DNA of 42,335 bases, taken from Rikenellaceae bacterium. GTDB taxonomy: Bacteria > Bacteroidota > Bacteroidia > Bacteroidales > Rikenellaceae. The translations under genes and the position numbers were made by a program. The stretch spans positions 1-42,335 of the forward strand of contig JAFQJK010000101.1 in assembly GCA_017415005.1 (NCBI GenBank), in the 5' to 3' direction. How positions within the stretch are numbered: the stretch's first letter is position 1; every line of letters begins with the position of its first letter. Of the stretch, positions 1-7,180 are shown piece after piece. Under the pieces are notes generated by a model. That model had not been told where the DNA came from and did no database searches. It worked only from the letters and a program-made list of their open reading frames with translations.

Positions 1-1
1 A

Positions 2-574
2 GGCCTCACGGTCGACCGCTGGGTCACCGAGGTGGTCAGCGGCAAGAAACACCAGAAAGACCGAGAGCTCGGCAAGATGCTCAGGCAGTTGCGCAGCGGC
101 GACACGCTGATCGTGACCGAGCTGTCCCGCCTGAGCCGCACGCTCACCGACATCATGGCCATCATGGGACGCTGCCTCGAAAAGAACATCACGCTATACA
201 GCACCAAGGACGGCTACGCCTTCGACGACAGCATCAACAGCAAGGTGCTCTGCTTCGCCTTCGGGCTCGTCGCCGAGATCGAGCGCAACCTGATCTCGAT
301 GCGCACCAAGGAGGCCCTGGCGCTGCGCAAGGCCGAGGGCGTCCAGCTCGGACGCCGCAAGGGCAGCTACACCAAGCTCCACATCCTGATCGAAAATCGC
401 GTCGAGATCATCCGCATGCTGCGCCAGGGACAATCCATAGTCGGCATCTGCCGTCACTACGACGTCTCGCGCGATACGTTCAACGCATTCCGACGCAAGT
501 ACACCACCATACAGCGGGCCGTCGACCGGTACCACGACAGCCGCCGCTCGAGCCGGCCGACCCGGCACTGCTGA
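2..574 (+). CDS. Serine recombinase (resolvase/invertase family), 5' end cut by window edge
   Basis: The frame is open from base 2, so the true start and the catalytic N-terminal serine lie outside the window; about 190 residues are visible. They match the resolvase/invertase fold: a VSGKK segment, then RSGDTLIVTELSRLSR with the conserved arginines of the active site, then the long helix containing AEIERNLISMRTKEAL. The C-terminal 60 residues look like the DNA-binding helix-turn-helix (RQGQSIVGICRHYDVSRDTF). The size fits small invertases such as the Bacteroides Mpi type, which flip promoter segments for phase variation; that specific role is inference. No clear pair of inverted recombination sites is visible in the bases downstream. 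The GTG at base 32 is internal, not a start. Confidence 0.9.
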   Translation, partial: GLTVDRWVTEVVSGKKHQKDRELGKMLRQLRSGDTLIVTELSRLSRTLTDIMAIMGRCLEKNITLYSTKDGYAFDDSINSKVLCFAFGLVAEIERNLISMRTKEALALRKAEGVQLGRRKGSYTKLHILIENRVEIIRMLRQGQSIVGICRHYDVSRDTFNAFRRKYTTIQRAVDRYHDSRRSSRPTRHC

Positions 575-743
575 GCCCGGCCCGGCAAAATATGCCGCAG
601 GGTTGTACGGCCGGAGAATATATCCTATTTTTACGGAACGAGCGTGCGGCCTGCAAAGACGGCCCCGACCGGGGCTATCGGGGACCCTGCCGGAGACCCC
701 TCACAGGCAGGCATACGATTAATACCGGAATAAACCACACCAG
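575..743. other. Intergenic region between recombinase and xth
   Basis: I find no gene here. There is a short hairpin just after the recombinase stop (CGGCA/TGCCG near 589-603) and a GC hairpin (GCCCC/GGGGC near 662-675), neither followed by a clear T-run. TATTTTTA near 632 is a one-mismatch match to the Bacteroidota -7 box and might serve xth. No invertible-segment boundaries are evident. Confidence 0.4.
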
Positions 744-1517
744 ATGAAAATCGTCACATACAACGTCAACGGCCTGCGCAGCGCGCTCGCCAAAGACTTC
801 GCAGGCTGGCTACGGGCCGAGTCGCCCGACATCGTTTGCCTGCAGGAGACCAAAGCCCAGCCGGAACAGATCTCGTCAGGACTCTTCGAAGAGCTGGGTT
901 ATCAGCCTTACTATTTCTCCGCCCGGAAAAAAGGATACAGCGGCGTGGCCATCCTGTCGCGCCCGGTGCCCGACCGCGTGATTCCCGGCATGGGCATCCC
1001 CGAGTACGACGCCGAGGGCCGCTTCCTGCGTGCCGACTACGGCGATCTCACGGTGGTCAGCGTGTACCATCCGTCGGGAACCTCGGGCGAAGAGCGGCAG
1101 GCTTTCAAAATGAAATGGCTCGCCGACTTCCGGAAATATATCGGACAACTGGTGGAGGAGCGCCCCAGGCTGATCCTGTGCGGCGACTACAATATCTGCC
1201 ACCGCCCCATCGATATCCACGACCCGGTACGCAACGCCACGAGCAGCGGCTTCCTGCCCGAAGAACGCGCATGGATGAGCGACTTCCTCGGGGACGGCTT
1301 CATCGACACGTTCCGCCTTTATCACGACGAGCCGCATCAGTATACGTGGTGGAGCTACCGCTTCAACGCACGGGCCAACAACAAGGGATGGCGGATCGAC
1401 TACTGCATGGCCTCGGAGGCAACGCGCCCGCTGCTACGCGACGCCTACATCCTCGCCGACGCCCGCCACTCGGACCACTGCCCGACGGCCATCGAGATCG
1501 ACCCGACCGCTAAATAA
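744..1517 (+). CDS. xth: Exodeoxyribonuclease III (AP endonuclease)
   Basis: The 257-residue protein is a full-length member of the ExoIII/APE exonuclease-endonuclease-phosphatase family, which cuts abasic sites and removes 3' blocking groups in base-excision repair in the cytoplasm. Visible motifs in order are YNVNGLRSA at the N-terminus, LQETKA with the metal-binding glutamate, CGDYNICH with the GDxN active-site signature, RIDYCMAS, and the C-terminal HSDHCP containing the catalytic Asp-His. The start is the ATG that gives the canonical MKIVTYNVNG. The stop overlaps the last 8 bases of the convergent DUF456 gene. It is probably expressed alone. The symbol could equally be written exoA. Confidence 0.95.
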   Translation: MKIVTYNVNGLRSALAKDFAGWLRAESPDIVCLQETKAQPEQISSGLFEELGYQPYYFSARKKGYSGVAILSRPVPDRVIPGMGIPEYDAEGRFLRADYGDLTVVSVYHPSGTSGEERQAFKMKWLADFRKYIGQLVEERPRLILCGDYNICHRPIDIHDPVRNATSSGFLPEERAWMSDFLGDGFIDTFRLYHDEPHQYTWWSYRFNARANNKGWRIDYCMASEATRPLLRDAYILADARHSDHCPTAIEIDPTAK

Positions 1518-1989
1518 GAGCGCGGACGACATAGTAAGCCATCATGCCCGAGGCAACGAGCTTGAGCCCCGTCCCGAGCACAAAGGCGACGAACGACCCG
1601 AGCGCCACGCGCAGCGCCCTGGCGTTATCGGTCCGGTCATGGATCAACTCGCCGACGAACGCACCGACAAAGGGGCCGACCACGATCCCCAACGGAGGGA
1701 ACAGGAACATCCCGACCAGCAACCCGACGGTCGCCCCGATCGTCGCAGCACGCGAGCCCCCGAAACGGCGGGTCATCCAGGCAGGCAGGTAATAGTCGGC
1801 GAGCGTCACGGCAAGCGTCACAACGCTCCAGACGATCAGCATACGCGATGAGAACTGGACATATCCCGTCCAGTGGATCAGGAACAGGCCGAGCAGGCTG
1901 AGCGGCGGCCCGGGCAATACCGGCACGAAACAGCCCAGAAGCCCGACGATCGCGCACAACACGGCAAGTATCGCAAGCAGGATATCCAT
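1510..1989 (-). CDS. DUF456 family membrane protein
   Basis: I chose the ATG at 1989, which gives 159 residues beginning MDILLAILAVLCAIVGLLGC; upstream in-frame sequence is not protein-like. The protein is almost entirely hydrophobic, with an N-terminal membrane helix, a PGPPLSLLGLF turn typical of DUF456, and further helices around residues 40-60 and 75-115 that are rich in glycine (GATVGLLVGMFLFPPLGIV). It belongs in the inner membrane and its function is unknown. The gene converges on xth and overlaps it by 8 bases. No confident promoter was found. Confidence 0.85.
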   Translation of the reverse strand: MDILLAILAVLCAIVGLLGCFVPVLPGPPLSLLGLFLIHWTGYVQFSSRMLIVWSVVTLAVTLADYYLPAWMTRRFGGSRAATIGATVGLLVGMFLFPPLGIVVGPFVGAFVGELIHDRTDNARALRVALGSFVAFVLGTGLKLVASGMMAYYVVRALI

Positions 1990-2329
1990 ACGATCGGAAA
2001 TTTGCCCCAAGATAGCGATAATTTCCCTGCCATGCGCCGGACACATCGTTTTCTCCCGCCAAACTCCTCCGGCCGAACAGAAGAGGCGGAACAGCCCACT
2101 CCGCATTACGGAGGGCCAGTCACCGCACTCGTCTGCCGCCCCCCTCGTGACAAGCCAGGCGAGCCCACCTTTCCCGGGGGGCGATCCGGATCCTCCGGGC
2201 TAAGGCTTCGAACACTACGGCCCGACCATCAGGCCATCGGCCCGGCCGGTTGTGCCGGTCGCTATCCGCCCACAGGACAAAAAGCGGCCGCCCAAATGGG
2301 CGGCCGCCGCAACGGGATCGGAATCCTGC
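1990..2329. other. Intergenic region upstream of DUF456 gene, with OMP terminator at its end
   Basis: Between the DUF456 start and the barrel-protein stop I see no gene that looks coding. The only firm element is the terminator at 2277-2307. A weak -7-like TATCTTGG (minus strand, 2007-2014) might serve the DUF456 gene, but it has a mismatch and no -33 partner. Confidence 0.45.
2277..2307 (-). terminator. Intrinsic terminator of the barrel-protein gene
   Basis: A perfect 10-bp inverted repeat (GCGGCCGCCC / GGGCGGCCGC, loop AAAT) lies 23 bases beyond the stop of the outer-membrane barrel gene. On the minus strand it is followed by TTTTTGT, so it is a textbook factor-independent terminator. Confidence 0.9.
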
Positions 2330-2869
2330 TTAGAAACGGCACTGGAATCCCAGGCTGAGCTCCTCAGAGGTAAATCCGAGACCGAAACCATTGAACGAAC
2401 GGCCCAGGCCGTACGTGTCGCGGTAGCCCAAGAAGCCGTACTTGGCAACGAGGCTGAAGTTGTCCGACAGATTGAACATAATACCCGGCTTGATACCGAT
2501 CTCCCAGCCGTTCTGGCGCTCGGCACCGTCAGCCTTGGTCGTCGAGTAGCCCACACCCCCGTCGAGGAACATGCTGAACAATCCCTGCGAGAAAAGCGTG
2601 TAGCGGGCATACGGAGCAATGATAAAGCCATTGTCCTTGATCTTCACGTCAGCCACCTTCTGCTGCTCGTACACATACCCGATCTGGACACCCAGCGCCC
2701 AGCGCGAGCTCAGGTTGAAACCGATCTCAGGAACGATCGAGAACTGGGTCGTCTTGGCATCGTTGTCACGCCAGAAACCCAGCGTTCCGCTTACGTAACC
2801 CGTAGACTGGGCATTTGCACTGAACACAGTACCTGCGGCAATAGCCAGCATCACAAACAACTTCTTCAT
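2330..2869 (-). CDS. Small outer-membrane beta-barrel protein
   Basis: The 179-residue protein starts at the ATG giving MKKLFVMLAIAAGTVFSANA, a clean type I signal peptide cut after ANA. The mature part alternates polar and aromatic residues in short strands (WALGVQIGYVYEQ, FIIAPYARYTLF, LVAKYGFLGYRDT) and ends in phenylalanine, the usual last residue of proteins inserted by BAM. This fits the OMP_b-brl/OmpA-N-like eight-stranded barrels common in Bacteroidota; the ligand or function is unknown. It is a single-gene unit with its own promoter and terminator. The AT-rich 500-base upstream region with repeated motifs suggests it is regulated. Confidence 0.85.
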   Translation of the reverse strand: MKKLFVMLAIAAGTVFSANAQSTGYVSGTLGFWRDNDAKTTQFSIVPEIGFNLSSRWALGVQIGYVYEQQKVADVKIKDNGFIIAPYARYTLFSQGLFSMFLDGGVGYSTTKADGAERQNGWEIGIKPGIMFNLSDNFSLVAKYGFLGYRDTYGLGRSFNGFGLGFTSEELSLGFQCRF

Positions 2870-2890
2870 AATCAAAGAATTTAAGTTGAA

Positions 2891-2918
2891 CAAAATTAAA
2901 AATTTAAGTATAGTGAAA
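2891..2918 (-). promoter_or_regulatory. Putative Bacteroidota promoter of the barrel-protein gene
   Basis: The minus strand carries TAATTTTG at 2898-2891, an exact match to the TAnnTTTG -7 box, 21 bases before the start codon. A weak -33 candidate TTTC lies at 2918-2915, 16 bases away, which is shorter than usual. Confidence 0.55.
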
Positions 2919-3405
2919 GTTAGGTGAGACAGCCAAAATCCGGGACGGCGGAGCGAGTTATGAAGGTATACGGCACACGCCCCCTACCGCAGGATGCCAA
3001 GCGGCATCCATCCCGAAGGTGACGATCAAACGGCCGGGACAGCTCGCAGGAACGGAATTGTCGTCCTTACAAAAAGCCAGCACGCTAAAACGACACGAAA
3101 CGGTCAGCGTATACAGAAGTTTTCTCATAGCCTCTCAATAGTAAAAGGGTTCCAATCCACGTTCGCCCTGACAGGCCAAGCCTTGCAAAGAGGGAAGCCG
3201 GCACGATACGACCGATGTCGATCACGTCAGCAAATATAGAGGCTATGAAGCATTTTCGGATTTGTAAAAACCAAGTATCAACTTGTAAATACAAATTTCT
3301 ATATATCTAATAACAATACATTTACAAAATAATAAGCGGATCAATACTTGTAAAGACAATGCTCGAAGCTTGTAAGGCTATCGACAACGGCGCGATTTGG
3401 CAGGC
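2919..3405. other. AT-rich non-coding region with repeated TTGTAA motifs
   Basis: No convincing gene lies here. From about 3260 to 3380 the DNA is far more AT-rich than the surroundings. The motif TTGTAA occurs at 3262, 3283, 3348 and 3370, and in reverse (TTTACAAAA) at 3321-3329. At 3283-3294 it forms a palindrome, TTGTA-AA-TACAA. A 7-bp hairpin (GGATGCC/GGCATCC, 2992-3009) has no T-run. The region lies upstream of the barrel-protein gene and downstream of the TPR regulator gene, so the motifs could be operator sites for the former. Confidence 0.5.
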
Positions 3406-5052
3406 TCAGGACAGTTTTTTCTGCAAAAAACCGATAATATCCTCGCCCTCGGCCATGCCGAGTTTTTTGCGGATCGCCGACCGGCTTTTATGGACCGAGT
3501 AGACGCTCTGCCTCCAGACAAAAGCGATCTCGTCGGTCTTGAAACCGGCCCGCGTGAGGCAACAGAGCTGCACCTCTTTTTCGGTCAGGTCGGGGCATTG
3601 GCGCCTCAGCCGGGCAGCGAACTGGTCGAACACATCGTCGATATCCGAGTAGAAGCGGGGCCAGTCGAGCGTGAAGGGATTCTGGTCGCCGATACGGACC
3701 ACCTTGTTGAATTTCTCGGAGAACGCCGCGACCTGCTCGGACGACTGAGCCTGCATCAGCGCAATGCGCTTGGTAAGCTCCCAGTCGCGCGTGATCAGTT
3801 TCTTGAGCTTGCGCGACTGGCTCTCCTGACTGTCAAGCCGGCTGCGCAACCTGACCGCCGACGTCTCGATCTGCTGCAGCTGCCTGCGCTTACGCTTACG
3901 CTGGAGATACCACAGAACCACGAGCACGAGCAAGAGCACGCTGAAAAACACATTGGTCGCGATCAGGCTGATCCGGTACCTGTCGCTGTCGCGGCGGTAC
4001 TTCTCGTTCTGGAACTTGACATACGACTCGCTCCGACTGTTATCATCCATCAGCGTCACCTTGCGTTCGGCGCTACGCAGAGCCTCCTCGAGCTGGGCGA
4101 TCGCCCCGGCATAGTCGCCCTGCTGGCGGTTGACCTTCGAGAGCACGGTGTGGAAATACCGGCCGAAATCGATGTCCTGCACGTTCTTGCGGTAGCGATC
4201 GGCCGCATTCAGGTACAGCATGGCAGAATCGGGCTTCTCCTCCCGGAAATAGACATAGGCCAGCGCCAGGTTCTCGATCGCCAGATAGTCGGGATGGCGC
4301 GCGGCGCTCACCGCATCGAGCAAGATCCGCTTGGCCTCGGGCAACTGGTCCAGGCGCAGATAGGAGACGCAAATGCCAAGCAGTATCTCCTTCTCCTGCG
4401 GGGTCCCGGGCCCCGACATGAAGCGCGACCGCTGAAAATAGGCCAGCGACTTATCATACTGCTCCAGATAAAAATAGCAATACCCGATACGGGTCAGCAT
4501 CGGGGACGTAAGGTTACGGTCGGAAAGCTGGAGCGCGTACTCGGACGCCGAGTTGAAATGCTCGGCAGCCTGCCGCTTGTTGTACTCCTTCTGGTAGAGC
4601 AGCCCCAGGTTCAGGTGCAGCTTGAACAGTACCGCATAGTCCTCGGCCCTGGGCAGGTATTCCAGCGCTTCCTGAAAACAGAAAAAAGCATACTCCTGCC
4701 GCGAGGGCAGCGTCGAATATGCCGTCCCCAGGTAACAGAGCGACGCCAGCGTACGCGACGCATCGCGGGTCTTCTTATAGTAGGCCACCGTCGCGGCAAG
4801 CGCCGAGGTGTCGGCCAGGTAGCTCTCGGCCAGGTTGTCGCGCGCCTCGGTGCGCAGCAGCACATACTCGGCATACTGTGCCGCCGAAAGCCGATGCGGA
4901 TAGCGGATCGAGTCGAGGTACATCAGCGTCTGCGACGACGACGAACCGCTGATGAACCGAGCGGCCGAGAGCCACTGTTCCTGCTTGGACTCTCCGCAGG
5001 CGACGAGCAGCAGCACAAGGCTGCACCCGATCAGTAAACGCATACACTTCAT
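3406..5052 (-). CDS. Lipoprotein TPR sensor with membrane helix and C-terminal LuxR-like helix-turn-helix
   Basis: The 548-residue protein begins with a lipoprotein signal (LVLLLVACGES, cysteine at about residue 19). Residues 50-330 look like stacked tetratricopeptide repeats (LCYLGTAY, LHLNLGLLYQKEY, IGYCYFYLEQYDKSLAYFQ). A single membrane segment follows near 365-385 (LIATNVFFSVLLLVLVVLWYL), then a basic coiled coil with KRKRRQLQQ. The C-terminal 70 residues form a LuxR-type helix-turn-helix (LTEKEVQLCCLTRAGFKTDE ... VYSVHKSRSAIRKKLG). This matches the Bacteroidota class of envelope TPR proteins with a cytoplasmic DNA-binding tail (DUF6377-like). It probably senses a periplasmic cue and controls genes directly. 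The target is unknown; the neighbouring barrel gene is a candidate. A second ATG is at 5043. Confidence 0.85.
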   Translation of the reverse strand: MKCMRLLIGCSLVLLLVACGESKQEQWLSAARFISGSSSSQTLMYLDSIRYPHRLSAAQYAEYVLLRTEARDNLAESYLADTSALAATVAYYKKTRDASRTLASLCYLGTAYSTLPSRQEYAFFCFQEALEYLPRAEDYAVLFKLHLNLGLLYQKEYNKRQAAEHFNSASEYALQLSDRNLTSPMLTRIGYCYFYLEQYDKSLAYFQRSRFMSGPGTPQEKEILLGICVSYLRLDQLPEAKRILLDAVSAARHPDYLAIENLALAYVYFREEKPDSAMLYLNAADRYRKNVQDIDFGRYFHTVLSKVNRQQGDYAGAIAQLEEALRSAERKVTLMDDNSRSESYVKFQNEKYRRDSDRYRISLIATNVFFSVLLLVLVVLWYLQRKRKRRQLQQIETSAVRLRSRLDSQESQSRKLKKLITRDWELTKRIALMQAQSSEQVAAFSEKFNKVVRIGDQNPFTLDWPRFYSDIDDVFDQFAARLRRQCPDLTEKEVQLCCLTRAGFKTDEIAFVWRQSVYSVHKSRSAIRKKLGMAEGEDIIGFLQKKLS

Positions 5053-5129
5053 ATCCAGACACTATGGCAAACCGCTCCTGCGGCATGGCCCGGTCAGGCG
5101 CACCGCCGGAATCCGGCCTTGTTGACGGG

Positions 5130-5137
5130 TAAATGTA
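5130..5137 (-). promoter_or_regulatory. Weak promoter candidate for the TPR regulator
   Basis: TACATTTA on the minus strand differs from TAnnTTTG at one base and has no -33 box at the right distance. A near-palindrome (GCCGGAATCCGGC, 5105-5117) lies between it and the start codon and might be an operator. Confidence 0.25.
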
Positions 5138-5203
5138 AGGATTTTTTCAGAGTTTTCGCTATCGGGCGCGACTGCTGCCTCCGCAGGGCGGGCCGGCAAA
5201 CGA

Positions 5204-6406
5204 TCAGCCGCGCCTGCCATTCCGCATCGCCTCACCTCCGATCATCGGCCGGAGGCGCCGGGCGACGATCGTGGTCATCAGCCCGAGGCAGGCGATCAGC
5301 GCGAACGCCCAGCGCAGGTTGAGCGCATGCGCCACATAGCCGATCATCGGAGGCCCCATCAGGAAACCGAGGAAGCCGATCGACGACACGGCCGTGAGTG
5401 CCAGGCCGGGAGGCATCGCGCGCGACCGCCCGGCCATGCTGTAACTGAGCGGCACGACCGACGAAACGCCGAGCCCGACCAGCAGGAACCCGAACGTGGC
5501 GGTCGCCAGGTGCGGCAGCAGCACAGCGGTCAGGAAGCCCGAAGCGATCAGGATACCGCTGGTCCTGAGCACGCGGATCACCCCGAAACGCGTCACCAGC
5601 CGGTCGGCCAGGAAACGGCCTCCGGCCATCGTGCACATACCTGCAATATAGCCCAGGCGGATCAGCTCTTTGGGCGGATCGATCACCTGCTCGAAATAGA
5701 CCGCGCTCCAGTCGAACATCGTACCCTCGCAGACCATGCTGCCGAAAGCGATCAGGCCCAGCAGCACGATATAGCGGTCGGGCCTGACGAAAACGCGCCC
5801 CTTCGTATCCGGCCCGGCCTGCACAGGACGGAAATCCCGCGGCAGGAGCGAGCGGCACGACACAAGAAGAATGCTCATCGCCACGACGAAAATCGCGCAG
5901 AAATGGGGCAGCGGTGCCACGTCGCTCGCGACCATCCACGTACTGACGAGCCCGCCGATAAAGCCCGCAAGGCTCCACAGCCCGTGGAACGTCGCCATGA
6001 TGCTGCGCCGGCAGAGCCGCTCGACCCCTACTCCCTGCGTATTGACCGAGATATTGCACAGGTTGGCCGACATCCCGAAAAAGAACAGTCCGACCGCCAG
6101 GTGCCACGGGGTCGTAGCCGTTCCGAGCAGCACGAGGAACGCCGGATAGAAGACCGCGGCGATGGTCAGCATCCGCCGGCTGCCGAAGCGCGTGACGAGG
6201 TAGCCCGAAAGCGTGAGCGCGCAGAGCTGCCCGATCGGTATGGCGAACAGCACGCTGCCCAAGGCGGCGTCGCTCAGGTGCAGCGCCGCCTTAACGTCGG
6301 GAATGCGACTGGCCCAACTGGCGAACACCAGCCCCTGGAGGAGATAGAAGGCCCCCACTGCCATACGGTAGCGCCCCTGCGTGGTATGCGGCCATGCCAT
6401 TCTCAT
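5204..6406 (-). CDS. Major facilitator superfamily transporter (YbjJ-like)
   Basis: From the ATG at 6406 (MRMAWPHTTQGRYR) the protein is 400 residues with about twelve membrane helices, the standard MFS layout. The loop after helix 2 carries VTRFGSRRML, the usual MFS motif A, and a second copy, LADRLVTRFGVIRVL, marks the start of the C-terminal half. FASWASRIPDVKAAL near the N-terminus is typical of the YbjJ/fucose-permease-like branch of proton-linked carriers. Substrate cannot be told from sequence. It follows the HAD phosphatase gene by 87 bases on the same strand and may be cotranscribed with it. The reading frame can be extended to a TTG at 6418 and shortened to an ATG at 6400. Confidence 0.85.
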   Translation of the reverse strand: MRMAWPHTTQGRYRMAVGAFYLLQGLVFASWASRIPDVKAALHLSDAALGSVLFAIPIGQLCALTLSGYLVTRFGSRRMLTIAAVFYPAFLVLLGTATTPWHLAVGLFFFGMSANLCNISVNTQGVGVERLCRRSIMATFHGLWSLAGFIGGLVSTWMVASDVAPLPHFCAIFVVAMSILLVSCRSLLPRDFRPVQAGPDTKGRVFVRPDRYIVLLGLIAFGSMVCEGTMFDWSAVYFEQVIDPPKELIRLGYIAGMCTMAGGRFLADRLVTRFGVIRVLRTSGILIASGFLTAVLLPHLATATFGFLLVGLGVSSVVPLSYSMAGRSRAMPPGLALTAVSSIGFLGFLMGPPMIGYVAHALNLRWAFALIACLGLMTTIVARRLRPMIGGEAMRNGRRG

Positions 6407-6436
6407 ATCCGCCAACAAATTCCGGTAAGCGTAATA

Positions 6437-6458
6437 CGCCGAACCCTGAGATTCGGCG
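6437..6458. repeat. Inverted repeat between the MFS and HAD genes
   Basis: CGCCGAA and TTCGGCG form a perfect 7-bp stem with an 8-base loop. No T-run follows on either strand, so it is not clearly a terminator and could be an mRNA-processing or stabilising structure. Confidence 0.35.
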
Positions 6459-6493
6459 CATCACACTTGATTTTCACACGTTGCACGCCGAAA

Positions 6494-7138
6494 CTATAAC
6501 AGGGTGAGCAGTTGCTCGGGCCGGTCGATCAGGAACATCGCGCCGTTCTCCTCAAGCTCGGCCCGGGGACGGAAACCCCACGTCACACCCACCGAAGCGA
6601 GCCCCGCATTGGCCGCCGTCTGCATATCGACTCCCGAATCGCCCACATAGAGTATCTCGCCTTTCGCCACTCCGGTCGCAGCCAGGATATCCCAGATGAC
6701 CGACGGATCGGGCTTGGGCGCCACACCCTCACGCTGTCCAAGCACGATGCGGAACGTCGCGGGAAAATAGCGCCCGATCAGCCTCGCCGTCGCCTCCTGA
6801 TACTTGTTCGACGCCACAGCCAGCATCACGCCCCGCTCCCGCAAGACCGCGATCAGCTCCGGGATTCCCGGATAGGGCCGTGTCAGGTCGGTGCCATGCG
6901 CATCGTAATAGTCCACGAAATCGCGGCGCAGCGCGGCGACGTTCTCCGGCGTGCGTGCCCCATCGGGGAGTGCCCGCTCGAGCAGCCTGGCCACCCCGTT
7001 GCCGACAAAGAACGGATAGGCAGCCAGCTCGTGCGTCGGATAGCCCTGGCGCTCGAGCGCCCAATTGGTGGCTGTCGCCAGGTCGTCGATCGTATTGAGC
7101 AACGTACCGTCAAGGTCGAAAATTACCAATCGTGTCAT
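6494..7138 (-). CDS. HAD-family phosphatase, phosphoglycolate phosphatase-like
   Basis: The 214-residue protein has all four haloacid-dehalogenase motifs: DLDGTLLNT at the N-terminus (nucleophile and acid/base aspartates), the threonine/serine motif region LAVASNKYQ, the lysine in KPDPSV, and YVGDSGVDMQTAANAG with the metal-binding aspartates. A helical cap between residues 15 and 80 places it in the Gph/PgmB-like subfamily. It is cytosolic and removes phosphate from a small metabolite; 2-phosphoglycolate is the textbook substrate, but specificity is inference. It lies downstream of tamL on the same strand with its own -7 box 23 bases before the ATG. Confidence 0.88.
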   Translation of the reverse strand: MTRLVIFDLDGTLLNTIDDLATATNWALERQGYPTHELAAYPFFVGNGVARLLERALPDGARTPENVAALRRDFVDYYDAHGTDLTRPYPGIPELIAVLRERGVMLAVASNKYQEATARLIGRYFPATFRIVLGQREGVAPKPDPSVIWDILAATGVAKGEILYVGDSGVDMQTAANAGLASVGVTWGFRPRAELEENGAMFLIDRPEQLLTLL

Positions 7139-7160
7139 CTCTTCGTCGTTTATTCCGCCG

Positions 7161-7168
7161 CAAAGGTA
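7161..7168 (-). promoter_or_regulatory. Putative -7 box of the HAD phosphatase gene
   Basis: TACCTTTG on the minus strand is an exact TAnnTTTG match, placed 22 bases before the start codon in the 42-base gap after tamL. No TTG lies at the expected -33 distance, so strength is uncertain. Confidence 0.55.
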
Positions 7169-7180
7169 GCGATTTAGCCG

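Noticed and set aside
2994..3239. 81-residue frame on the plus strand in the AT-rich gap
   Set aside because: No promoter, low-complexity composition, and an antisense frame of similar length; not supportable.
3397..5037. 546-residue frame on the plus strand
   Set aside because: It is antisense to the TPR regulator; composition is unlike a folded protein, while the minus strand has clear domains.
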